A stretch of DNA of 64,000 nucleotides, taken from positions 88,655-152,654 of the forward strand of contig JACQVQ010000005.1 of NCBI GenBank assembly GCA_016209685.1, written 5' to 3'. Origin of the DNA: Planctomycetota bacterium. Its GTDB lineage: Bacteria; Planctomycetota; Brocadiia; Brocadiales; Bathyanammoxibiaceae. The position numbers and the translations under genes are program-made. The notes beneath the pieces were generated by a model that saw nothing but the letters and a program-made list of their open reading frames with translations, ran no database searches and had not been told where the DNA came from. Shown piece after piece: positions 51,972 to 59,775 of this stretch. Each line of letters begins with the position of its first letter. The stretch's first letter is position 1.

Positions 51972-52169
51972 TTACGATTGTTTCCCTGGTGGAGGTATTT
52001 CTAACCTTTTACAGATTTTTTCCACTAGCCTATTATCAATCTCAACATGACGAGGAACAGCTTCAACTACACCATTAACAGGATTTTGATAAAGGGAGTG
52101 CCTTGCCCCCTCTCTCTTAAGAACGCAACCATGAAATCGCAAGTGACGGAGAAATTCGCGTCTTTTCAT
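51972..52169 (-). CDS. hicA: HicA-type toxin
   Basis: A 65-residue mRNA interferase with a double-stranded-RNA-binding-like fold. The start KRREFLRHLRFHGCVLKREGARHSLYQNP carries the catalytic His of GARHSLY, and the RHVEIDNRLVEKICKRLEI end is typical. The start overlaps the hicB stop (ATGA), so it is the second gene of the pair. Confidence 0.88.
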   Translation of the reverse strand: MKRREFLRHLRFHGCVLKREGARHSLYQNPVNGVVEAVPRHVEIDNRLVEKICKRLEIPPPGKQS

Positions 52170-52381
52170 TCGACAACCAGGGTCTCACGAATTGCGTCAT
52201 CGGGAATACCTCGCACGGCCTCTTCTAACCTGTCCTGAAGTATAAGCTTAATAGCTTCTTTCAAACTCTCACGACACTCCTCTATTGTTTCACCCTGGCC
52301 ATTTGCTCCAGGGACTTCAGGACAGTACCCAATGTAGTATTTCTCTCCCTTCTCATAAATTGCAGTGAAACTAACTGACAT
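52166..52381 (-). CDS. hicB: HicB-type antitoxin
   Basis: A 71-residue protein, MSVSFTAIYEKGEKYYIGYC then PEVPGANGQGETIEECRESLKEAI, the partial RNase-H-like HicB fold that binds HicA. It has no C-terminal DNA-binding domain, being of the short kind. An AAGGAGTA ribosome site precedes the ATG. Encoded before hicA, as an antitoxin-first pair. Confidence 0.88.
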   Translation of the reverse strand: MSVSFTAIYEKGEKYYIGYCPEVPGANGQGETIEECRESLKEAIKLILQDRLEEAVRGIPDDAIRETLVVE

Positions 52382-52455
52382 AGATACTCCTTTCTTCTTA
52401 GATTATACACAGAATTGCTTTTTATATTTTGCTAGTGTAGGTGTAGGAACAAGGA

Positions 52456-52482
52456 TACTACACTACGAGACGTAGTGTAGTA
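52456..52482. promoter_or_regulatory. Perfect 12-bp palindrome upstream of hicBA
   Basis: TACTACACTACG, AGA, CGTAGTGTAGTA, about 75 bases before hicB. It could be an operator or another dispersed palindrome. Confidence 0.4.
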
Positions 52483-52531
52483 AAGGATAGGGTTAAAGTC
52501 AAGGCTGTTAGGTTAGAAAAGTACCTTTGGT

Positions 52532-52559
52532 TTGACAAACTGGCTTTTTCCATTAAAAT
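52532..52559 (+). promoter_or_regulatory. Sigma-70 promoter of the hpnJ operon
   Basis: TTGACA, 16 bases, TAAAAT. The transcript would begin just before the dyad repeat at 52570-52650. Confidence 0.55.
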
Positions 52560-52569
52560 AGGCCAAGAA

Positions 52570-52650
52570 AACAAGGGAACGGGTGACAGAAAACAGGTAA
52601 CAGGCAAAAATCTTTTCCCTGTGACCTGTATCCTGTTCCCTGTAACCTAA
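52570..52650. repeat. GGAACAGGTAACAGG dyad repeat in the hpnJ leader
   Basis: GGTGACAGAAAACAGGTAAC words face CCTGTGACCTGTATCCTG words, forming a long imperfect hairpin between the promoter and the start codon. Confidence 0.75.
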
Positions 52651-52656
52651 TTCTGA

Positions 52657-54099
52657 ATGGAGGAAGACTTGAGAGTTGCACTATTAAATCCGCCTTCTTA
52701 TGCAGATTTTGACGGCGGGGCAGGTTCCCGCTACCAGGCTACCAGGGAGGTGACCAGCTTCTGGTATCCCACCTGGTTATGCTACCCGGCGGGGATGATT
52801 GAGGGTAGCAAGGTGATTGACGCCCCGGCAGAGCACCTGACCCTGGAGGAGACCCTGGGTAGGCTGAAGGGCTATGACTTGGTGGCAATCTACACCAGCG
52901 CCGCCTCGTTTAACAAGGACGTGCAGACCGCGGGATCCATCAAGGCACAAAACAGTAAGGCACTTGTTGCCATGGTAGGTCCCCATCCCAGCGCCGTACC
53001 GGAGGAGTGCCTTAGGGCCTCAAACCACATAGACTTTGTCTGCCGGAGGGAGTTTGACTACACCATAAAGGAGGTGGCAGAAGGTAAGGGGCTTAAAGAC
53101 GTATCAGGCATCAGCTACCGGAAAAATGGGCAGATAATCCATAACCCTGATAGGGGGCCTATAGATGACCTTGACGCCCTCCCCTTCGTGGTGGAGACCT
53201 ACAAGAGGGACTTGAATATCCATAACTATCAAATACCCTACCTCAAGAGGCCCTACGTCTCCATATACACGGGGAGGGGTTGTCCTGCCCAGTGTATATT
53301 CTGCCTCTGGCCCCAGACCTTTACCGGGAATACCTACAGGGTGAGGAGTCCTCAGAACGTGGTGGAAGAGGTACAGCTCGCCGTCAAGTATTTCCCAGAG
53401 GCCAATGAGATATTCTTTGACGATGACACCTTTACTGCCAACCGCTCCAGGGTGCACGAGATATGTAAGGGACTAAAGCCCCTGGGCATCACATGGTCTA
53501 CCACCAGCCGGGTGACTACCGACCCGGAGACCTTAAAGGTGATGAAGGACTCGGGTCTGCGGCTCCTAGTGGTAGGATATGAATCGGGGAGTCAGAAGAT
53601 ACTAAACAACGTGAAGAAAGGGGTCACGCTGGAACAGGCCAGGGAATTTACAAAGAACTGTAAGAAGCTGGGTATACAGATACACGGGGCCTTTATACTG
53701 GGGCTTCCAGAGGAGACAAAGGAGACCATAGAAGAATCAATCAGGTTTGCCAGGGAGATGAACCCTGACACCATCCAGGTCTCTCTGGCCTCCCCCTACC
53801 CTGGGACAAAGTTTTATGAGATGTGCCGGGAGAGGGGCTATCTGGTAGAGGAAAATCTGGTGATGGATAGGGGGTATCAGAACTGTTGTGTACGTTATCC
53901 CACTTTGAGCCACGAGGAGGTCTTCCGGGCAGTTGAGAGATTCTACAAAAAGTTCTATTACCGCCCCGGGTTCATTTTCAAGATACTTAAAAAGATACTC
54001 TTTGACAGAGAAGAGAGGAAACGAATCCTCAGGGAAGGTGAGGAGTTCAAGGAATTCCTCGCCCGCAGGAAGGGACTCGTTAAGGGAAAGAAGTGTTAA
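52657..54099 (+). CDS. hpnJ: Hopanoid radical SAM protein HpnJ
   Basis: A 480-residue B12-binding radical SAM protein. Residues 1-150 are a cobalamin-binding-like Rossmann domain (VALLNPPSYADF, VGPHPSAVPEE). The radical SAM cluster motif is GRGCPAQCIFCLWPQTF (CxxxCxxC) near residue 211, followed by FFDDDTFTANR and GYESGSQKIL. The whole sequence agrees with HpnJ, which is linked to conversion of the glucosamine head group of bacteriohopanetetrol into a cyclitol ether. It overlaps the next radical SAM gene by 7 bases; hpnK follows. Confidence 0.88.
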   Translation: MEEDLRVALLNPPSYADFDGGAGSRYQATREVTSFWYPTWLCYPAGMIEGSKVIDAPAEHLTLEETLGRLKGYDLVAIYTSAASFNKDVQTAGSIKAQNSKALVAMVGPHPSAVPEECLRASNHIDFVCRREFDYTIKEVAEGKGLKDVSGISYRKNGQIIHNPDRGPIDDLDALPFVVETYKRDLNIHNYQIPYLKRPYVSIYTGRGCPAQCIFCLWPQTFTGNTYRVRSPQNVVEEVQLAVKYFPEANEIFFDDDTFTANRSRVHEICKGLKPLGITWSTTSRVTTDPETLKVMKDSGLRLLVVGYESGSQKILNNVKKGVTLEQAREFTKNCKKLGIQIHGAFILGLPEETKETIEESIRFAREMNPDTIQVSLASPYPGTKFYEMCRERGYLVEENLVMDRGYQNCCVRYPTLSHEEVFRAVERFYKKFYYRPGFIFKILKKILFDREERKRILREGEEFKEFLARRKGLVKGKKC

Positions 54100-55184
54100 A
54101 TGGAACCCTTAGAAAGAATTATGCCCTGTTAAAGGAGGCCATCCTTAACGGCGGGCCCAGCTTCGCAAACTTTGCCCTCACCAACGCCTGTAATGCCAGA
54201 TGTGGTTTCTGCACCTTCCCCAGTGTGCCGGCGCAGGATAGGGTGTACGTGGAGGCCCGCAGGGCCAAAGAGGCACTGGACATCCTGTATGACAGGGGAA
54301 TATGGTACATCACCTTTGTGGGGGGAGAACCGCTACTCCATCCCCAGGTGTGGGATATCATAGGCTATGCTAATGGCAAGGGCATAGTCTGTATGATGTC
54401 CACCAATGCCTCCTATCTAAATGAAAATGCGGTAAGAGCCATGAAGGAGGCCGGGCTGAGCACCCTCTTCATCTCCATTGATACCCCGTCTGCGGAGGAA
54501 CACGAGAGGAACCGCGGGCTGCCAGGGGTCTGTCAGAACATAAAAGAGATGGTCCCCCTGCTGAAACGGGCAGGCATCAACTGTATTGCCTCGGTAACTA
54601 TCAGTAAGGCAATCAAGGATTATTTCAAACTTCCCGGCTTCCTCAAGGGACTGGGGTTAGAGAGGATTACCTTTTCCAACCCGATGATACGATATTCGGA
54701 TTCCTATGCTGGCTACAAGGATTCACCGCTAATAGACTTCACGCCTCAGGAGATAATCCAGGTCTTTCAGGATATAAAGAGGCTGAAGGCAGAATTCACG
54801 GTGCTTAACCCTACAGCCTCCCTTGATGACATGATAAGATTCTTCAGCAAAGAGGAGGTGAAATTCCTCTGCCTGGGAGGCTACAAATCCTTCTACGTAG
54901 ACTGGAAGCTGGACGTATATCCCTGTCAGACCTTGAACGAGAAGATGGGCGCCATATGCGAATTCCCCACTGTGCCATTTAAGAGATTAAACTGCAACCT
55001 CTGCATAAACGAGTGTTACAGGGAGCCTAGCCTTATGCAATATATCGCCATCTCTGTTAGCGACGCATTGGCGGATTTTCGTGGAGGGAGGCTAAAAGGA
55101 GGCATTGGGAGGTTGTTAGACGGTAATAACCTTATCTCCCTCTGGGCCAGCGTGGAGGAGTGGAGGACCGGTGGGCGGATTTAG
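54093..55184 (+). CDS. Radical SAM protein with C-terminal cysteine cluster
   Basis: A 363-residue radical SAM enzyme. The [4Fe-4S] motif is CNARCGFC near residue 31, with VGGEPLLHP and the SIDTPSAEEHERNRG segment of the SAM barrel. The C-terminal part has CLGGYKSFYVDWKLDVYPC and CNLCINECYREP, which resemble SPASM/twitch auxiliary cluster ligands. It is translationally coupled to hpnJ and precedes hpnK, so it probably acts on the same hopanoid pathway. It is not HpnH by its N-terminal sequence. The reaction is unknown. Confidence 0.78.
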   Translation: MLNGTLRKNYALLKEAILNGGPSFANFALTNACNARCGFCTFPSVPAQDRVYVEARRAKEALDILYDRGIWYITFVGGEPLLHPQVWDIIGYANGKGIVCMMSTNASYLNENAVRAMKEAGLSTLFISIDTPSAEEHERNRGLPGVCQNIKEMVPLLKRAGINCIASVTISKAIKDYFKLPGFLKGLGLERITFSNPMIRYSDSYAGYKDSPLIDFTPQEIIQVFQDIKRLKAEFTVLNPTASLDDMIRFFSKEEVKFLCLGGYKSFYVDWKLDVYPCQTLNEKMGAICEFPTVPFKRLNCNLCINECYREPSLMQYIAISVSDALADFRGGRLKGGIGRLLDGNNLISLWASVEEWRTGGRI

Positions 55185-55202
55185 TGGTTAGGGGGTAGAA
55201 AT

Positions 55203-55257
55203 GTAGCGTGCGAGTTTATCTCGCACGTTTAACGTGCCAGACGAGCTGGCACGCTAC
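55203..55257. repeat. Double palindrome before hpnK
   Basis: CGTGCGAG/CTCGCACG followed by ACGTGCCAG/CTGGCACG, the whole enclosed by GTAGCGTG and CACGCTAC ends. Related to the palindrome in fdnI at 4922. Confidence 0.85.
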
Positions 55258-55288
55258 AAACTTACTGCCTACTCCCTACTGCTTACTT

Positions 55289-56173
55289 ATGCAGAATAAG
55301 CGAACTCTCATCGTAACCGGGGATGACTTCGGACTCTCAAGCGGGGTCAATCAGGCAATAATCAAGGCCCACCAGGAGGGGATACTCACCAGCGCCAGCC
55401 TCATGGCAACGGGAATAGCCTTTGAGGAGGCAGTGGGGCTGGCAAGGGCGAACCCAGGGCTGAGCGTGGGACTCCACGTAGTCCTCCTCCAGGGAAGGTC
55501 TGTCCTATCCCATGAAAAGATACCCCACCTGGCAGACCCCGATGGGAATTTCCCCAATAACTCCTTCCTAGCCGGGACGAGGTATTTCTTCAGCAAAGAG
55601 GCCCAACGGGAGTTGAGGGAGGAACTCAGGGCCCAGATAGAGAGGTTCCTCTCCACGGGAATCAGGCTGGCCTTCCTGAGCGGGCACTTGAACATACACG
55701 TCCATCCCACTGTCTTCGGTATCCTCACTGGGCTTGCCCAGGAATTTGGGATAAGGGCATTCAGACTCCCCAGGGAAGGACTGCTGTTGAACCTCAAGGC
55801 AGTAGGGGCGGGGTTACCCCGCCCCTACAGGCCCTTTTCCAAACTCTTCCATTACCTGACCTTCTACCTCCTTTCCCGTCACTGCAAAAAGACCCTATCA
55901 GAGAGGGGGTTCCTCTTTACTGACAGGGTCTATGGCCTCCTCCAGTACGGGGACATGAACGCCGGTTATATAAGATATTTACTGGGGCATCTCCCCCAGG
56001 GCGTAACGGAGATATATTTCCATCCCTGCATATTACCGTGCCAGGAATTCACCCGATGGATGCCAGATTATCACCCGACGGAGGAACTGGAGGTCTTGAC
56101 GAGCAGCGACATAAAGGGACTGATAAAGACAGAATCCATCCAATTAGCGGACTATTCGGTACTGTCCACTTAA
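55289..56173 (+). CDS. hpnK: Hopanoid-associated deacetylase HpnK (YdjC family)
   Basis: A 294-residue protein. TLIVTGDDFGLSSGVNQAI carries the metal-binding Asp pair and SGHLNIHVHPTVF the His ligands of YdjC/ChbG carbohydrate deacetylases. HpnK removes the acetyl group from N-acetylglucosaminyl bacteriohopanetetrol made by HpnI. The ATG at 55289 is preferred; the frame runs upstream through a double palindrome (ARLTCQTSWHATNLL). Residues about 170-182 (KAVGAGLPRPYRP) translate a GTAGGGGC palindrome at 55802-55828. Confidence 0.86.
   Translation: MQNKRTLIVTGDDFGLSSGVNQAIIKAHQEGILTSASLMATGIAFEEAVGLARANPGLSVGLHVVLLQGRSVLSHEKIPHLADPDGNFPNNSFLAGTRYFFSKEAQRELREELRAQIERFLSTGIRLAFLSGHLNIHVHPTVFGILTGLAQEFGIRAFRLPREGLLLNLKAVGAGLPRPYRPFSKLFHYLTFYLLSRHCKKTLSERGFLFTDRVYGLLQYGDMNAGYIRYLLGHLPQGVTEIYFHPCILPCQEFTRWMPDYHPTEELEVLTSSDIKGLIKTESIQLADYSVLST
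55802..55828. repeat. GTAGGGGC-type palindrome inside hpnK
   Basis: Perfect 13-bp arms with core GGGGT/ACCCC around one central base, read in frame. Confidence 0.9.
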
Positions 56174-56327
56174 GTAAGCCAACTACGCCTAAGACTGACC
56201 TCTCATTTTTTAACTTGCCTGTTGAATCCAGTGGCAACTTGTTGAATCTGGCCATTTATTTTTTGGAGAGAAATGTTATGTTCTAAGATACCAGGGTAGT
56301 ACAACCACTTGAGAAAGGAGAGCCGCA

Positions 56328-56684
56328 ATGCCACACAAAGAACCGGACTATGAAACTGTAATCCTCCTGAAATTAGGGGCCATGGAGGGCCTCCTGAAAT
56401 CATTTATGTCTAGTCTGGGAGAACCACTTGAAAGGAAAAGGGGCGGAGTATCTAAGGTAGAGGCCCCCGCAGATGGCAGGGTCCTTAGGTGGTATTGGAA
56501 CAACCACGATCCGGTAGAAGTGAACGACCCCCTCTGTGAATTTAAGTTTGATCAATATCCACCCAGGACTGAGAATCTCCCATCCCCTGCTACGGGTCAA
56601 CTTTTTATCGTGGCATGGGCGGGAGACAAGGTCCGGGCGGGGGCGCTGATAGCCACCGTAGAGCCAGAGTACTCTTTAGCATAA
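56328..56684 (+). CDS. Biotinyl/lipoyl-like domain protein without attachment lysine
   Basis: A 118-residue protein. Residues 40-118 look like a single-hybrid (barrel-sandwich) domain: VEAPADGRVLRWYWNNHDPVEVNDPLCEF then LPSPATGQLFIVAWAGDKVRAGALIATVEP, the two halves being similar. The usual MKM lysine at the hairpin turn is absent, so it is not expected to carry biotin or lipoate. Residues 1-35 are a short helix. GAAAGGAG lies before the ATG. Function unknown. Confidence 0.6.
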   Translation: MPHKEPDYETVILLKLGAMEGLLKSFMSSLGEPLERKRGGVSKVEAPADGRVLRWYWNNHDPVEVNDPLCEFKFDQYPPRTENLPSPATGQLFIVAWAGDKVRAGALIATVEPEYSLA

Positions 56685-56786
56685 GGGGACAATTACCGCT
56701 TGTTTCAAGAGGTTCGCCTCGTGGAAGTCCAGGGGTTGTCTGTATCGCAGTCCGCCGGTATCATTTGTAAGGTCCTTCAACCTAGT

Positions 56787-58310
56787 TTATGGGCAAAGGA
56801 AGCTGGCAGAAAAGTCTGTCACCCCAATCCTCGCAGAGGAGTCTTGTGGATTTGCATTACTATCCCTAACGCTTGCGCTGGTGTCCAGAACCGTGGCGTT
56901 GCTGTTTATCCCTGAAGTGCTGGTATCATTTATAAAGTTACAGGGGGTGTCTATAGACTTGTCCTGAGCATGGCCGAAGGAACCGTCGGGCCTAAGTTTT
57001 AAGACCCAAAAGTCTAGACCACCGGCCCCAAAGGAATCTGTCCAACCAGCCGCTATGTAACCGCCATCAAGCGTCTGCTGGATGGAATGGGCACCATCGT
57101 GACTACTTCCCCCGTAGGTCTTCTGCCACTCAATAGCCCCATCAGATTTAAGCCTCAAGACCCAGAGGTCTGCATCCCCGGCTCCGAAGGATTCTGTCTT
57201 ACCAGCCACAACGTACTCCCCATCGCCGGTCTGTTGGATGGCAAAGGTCTCATCACCAAGGACGTAAGCCCCCCAATAGGTCTTCTGCCACTCTACAGCC
57301 CCATTGTGTTTGAGCTTTAGAACCCAAAGGTTATCCTTCCCAGCGATGAAGGATTCTGTACTACCTGCCACTATGTACCCCCCGTCTCTGGTCTGCTGGA
57401 TGGAATGGGCATCATCACGACCAACTCCTCCATAGGTCTTCTGCCACTCCACAGTCCCATCGGGTTTGAGCTTTAAGACCCAGAGGTCTATATTCCCTGT
57501 ACCGAAGGAATTTGTACCGCCAGCCGCAACGTACCCCCCATCGCTGGTCTGCCGGAGGGAATAGGCCCAATCCGTATTAACTCCCCCATAAGTCTTCTGC
57601 CACTCCACAGTCCCATAGGGTTTGAGCTTTAAGACCCAAAGGTCAAAGGACCCAGCGCCGAAGGATAGTGTCTCGCCGGCTACAATGTATCCCCCATCTA
57701 TGGTCTGCTGGATGGAGCGTACCCAATCAAAACTAACTCCCCCATAGGTCTTCTGCCACTCTATGGTCCCGTCTGGCCTGAGCTTCAAGACCCAAAAGTC
57801 GGTCTCCCCGGCACCGAAGGAATCTGTTGCGCTCACCACTACGTATCCTCCATCACTGGTCTGCTGGATGGAATGGGCCCGCTCAGTACCAACTCCCCCA
57901 TAGGTCTTCTGCCACTCCACAGTCCCATCAGGTCTGAGCTTCAAGACCAAAAGGTCATAATCTCTGTCAAAGGATTCTGTTATGCCCACCACAATGTAAC
58001 CCCCATTGCTGGTCTGCTGGACGAAACTGGCACGGTTACTACCAATTCCTCCATAAGTAGCGGCCCATCCGTCCGGGGCAGACAATGCCTGTCCTTGAGC
58101 CAAAGTCCCGGGTGTACCAAAGGGGCAGCAAAGGAGGAGGATTGTCATGGAGAAGAGGAACGCAGAAAACAGGGAGCAAAATACGGGGTACAGGTTACAG
58201 GGTACAATAAACAGGGAACAGAAGACAGGGAGGCGAATCTGCTCCTCCGCTTTGTTCAAGGCCCTGCCCTGGGGGGCTAGAGAACGGAGATACAAGCTTT
58301 GATAGGACAC
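56787..58310 (-). CDS. Exported seven-repeat beta-propeller-like protein
   Basis: A frame of up to 507 residues. From about residue 82 it has seven units of about 50 residues with the pattern ATYGG...A.SIQQTSDGGYIVAG.TESFGAG..D.WVLKL.PDG.VEWQKTYGG, so a seven-bladed propeller is likely. A hydrophobic stretch (FLFSMTILLLCCPFGTPGTLAQG) serves as signal peptide. The residues before it (RLPVFCSLFIVPCNLYPVFCS) translate a degenerate dyad repeat, so the true start is uncertain. Near the C-terminus SFGHAQDKS is also repeat-derived and interrupts an eighth partial unit. Probably a surface or periplasmic protein of unknown function. The blades are nearly identical at DNA level. Confidence 0.7.
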   Translation of the reverse strand: MSYQSLYLRSLAPQGRALNKAEEQIRLPVFCSLFIVPCNLYPVFCSLFSAFLFSMTILLLCCPFGTPGTLAQGQALSAPDGWAATYGGIGSNRASFVQQTSNGGYIVVGITESFDRDYDLLVLKLRPDGTVEWQKTYGGVGTERAHSIQQTSDGGYVVVSATDSFGAGETDFWVLKLRPDGTIEWQKTYGGVSFDWVRSIQQTIDGGYIVAGETLSFGAGSFDLWVLKLKPYGTVEWQKTYGGVNTDWAYSLRQTSDGGYVAAGGTNSFGTGNIDLWVLKLKPDGTVEWQKTYGGVGRDDAHSIQQTRDGGYIVAGSTESFIAGKDNLWVLKLKHNGAVEWQKTYWGAYVLGDETFAIQQTGDGEYVVAGKTESFGAGDADLWVLRLKSDGAIEWQKTYGGSSHDGAHSIQQTLDGGYIAAGWTDSFGAGGLDFWVLKLRPDGSFGHAQDKSIDTPCNFINDTSTSGINSNATVLDTSASVRDSNANPQDSSARIGVTDFSASFLCP

Positions 58311-58362
58311 GCCCCTTGCCTTTTCATGTCTCTAGACTATCCCCCACATTCACATATATATA

Positions 58363-58597
58363 GAAACCTCTGAAAAACCCTCCTTACATGTCATTCCTTC
58401 GGCTTCGCTCAGGATCCGCCTAAGGCGGACTGAGGGAGCAAAGTAGTTGCCGAAGCCCTGAGCGTAGCGAAGGGGACCGAAGAATCTGCCACGAAGTGTC
58501 ACCCTGAGCGAAAGCGAAGGGTCTAGAGATTCTTCCCCTTCACTTCGTTCAGGGTCAGAATGACAAATAGTGCCGTGTAGACTTTTTCAGAGGTCTC
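58363..58597. repeat. Composite MITE-like element with AGACCTCTG ends
   Basis: Ends GAAACCTCTGAAAAA and TTTTTCAGAGGTCTC (14 of 15 paired). The 235-bp interior is larger than that of the copy at 38125 and contains several nested CCTTCGCT/AGCGAAGG hairpins and a CCGCCTAAGGCGG palindrome. Confidence 0.8.
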
Positions 58598-58603
58598 ACA
58601 GCG

Positions 58604-59068
58604 TTACTTCTCCTTACGGCCTATGCACCTGGCAGATTCGTAGAAATAGAAATAGGTTATAGCCAGGATAATAAAACCCACTGGCGATAATACAATACTA
58701 ACTGTCAATGCACATCCAATAGTAACCAATGTAACGGGTATTTTCTCCTGGCCTGCCAGGTGGTTCAGGTGTAATGCCAGATTCCTGTGTGAAATAAAGA
58801 GCCAGTAGAAATTGAAAAGGGGGACGTTCTGCAGGCCCACTGCCTCACCAGAGATGGGCTTCTTAATCCTTAATGGACTGGCTTGCGCTAACTCCCACAA
58901 CCGGGCCAAGAAAATCACATAATAGATACTTGCAACTATAAGGAGGGGGAGCGACATAAGCGACATAAGGGACGCAGGCGGAGAGACCAATTGTAAATAA
59001 CAGAGGGGAATGCCAACTGCATAGAGGGCTATGAAGATGGCGGGGTGAGGGGGGAGTTTCTTTTCCAT
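58604..59068 (-). CDS. Small multispanning membrane protein, paralogue 1
   Basis: A 154-residue protein with four predicted helices (about 10-28, 36-58, 78-95 region weaker and 112-142). The KLPPHPAIFIALYA start, the LARLWELAQASPLRIKKPISGEAVGL segment and NFYWLFISHRNLALHLNHLAG are shared with the next gene, so the two arose by duplication. No family name recognised. The stop is very close to the composite repeat. Confidence 0.6.
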   Translation of the reverse strand: MEKKLPPHPAIFIALYAVGIPLCYLQLVSPPASLMSLMSLPLLIVASIYYVIFLARLWELAQASPLRIKKPISGEAVGLQNVPLFNFYWLFISHRNLALHLNHLAGQEKIPVTLVTIGCALTVSIVLSPVGFIILAITYFYFYESARCIGRKEK

Positions 59069-59127
59069 ATCATTCTCCTCTCAATCTTATCTTAAGACGC
59101 GGAGACTACCTTGCAAGAAAACCGTTC

Positions 59128-59775
59128 TTACGCAGACCTCGTCACTAGCTCCCTGGCAGACCTGTAGAAATCAAAATTTATTATAAGCAGGACAATCCAA
59201 CCTACGAACCCAAATACGGTACTGCCTAATAGTAACCTCAGCAGTGCATGCCTGCCCGTAACCTGTGGGATAATCTGCCCCCCGAACTCTAACACGACGG
59301 AACTGACCAACAAGATACACCCGCCTGTTACCTGGGGGATAGGGACTTTATTTGGGCCGGCCAAGTGGTTCAGATGCAGTGCCAGGTTCCTGAACAAGAT
59401 AAACACCCAGTAAAAATTGTAAAAGGGGATAAACGCAAGGCCCACGGCCTTGCCAGGAGTGGGTTTCTTAACCCTTAAACTACTAGCCTGAGCTAATCCC
59501 CACAGCCGGAACATAAAGATGCAATATAAGACAAGAAAGCTTATCCCAAAGGGGACAGCCGCAAACCAAAGGGGAGGAAAGACGTAACCCGAACAAACAA
59601 AAGAGAGACAAAGCCCATAGAGGCTTGCCAGGATTGCAGGATGGGGGGGAAGTTTACTAATGTAGGAGACCCCTTTCTGACTTGCATAAGTTGGACGAAT
59701 TATACGCCGTCTCCATCTATCCTCAATACTCAATGGATTGGGTAAATCCTTTTCCGTGACAGGTAGCAGGGTCAC
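59128..59775 (-). CDS. Small multispanning membrane protein, paralogue 2
   Basis: Paralogue of the neighbouring protein: KLPPHPAILASLYG, LWGLAQASSLRVKKPTPGKAVGL and NFYWVFILFRNLALHLNHLAG match it, with an added internal segment that nearly repeats GGxxIPQVTG. It has four helices and a 40-residue N-terminal extension that overlaps the end of hpnI by 53 bases. The true start may lie later, as the paralogue begins at KLPPHP. Function unknown; cotranscription with hpnI is likely. Confidence 0.55.
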   Translation of the reverse strand: MTLLPVTEKDLPNPLSIEDRWRRRIIRPTYASQKGVSYISKLPPHPAILASLYGLCLSFVCSGYVFPPLWFAAVPFGISFLVLYCIFMFRLWGLAQASSLRVKKPTPGKAVGLAFIPFYNFYWVFILFRNLALHLNHLAGPNKVPIPQVTGGCILLVSSVVLEFGGQIIPQVTGRHALLRLLLGSTVFGFVGWIVLLIINFDFYRSARELVTRSA

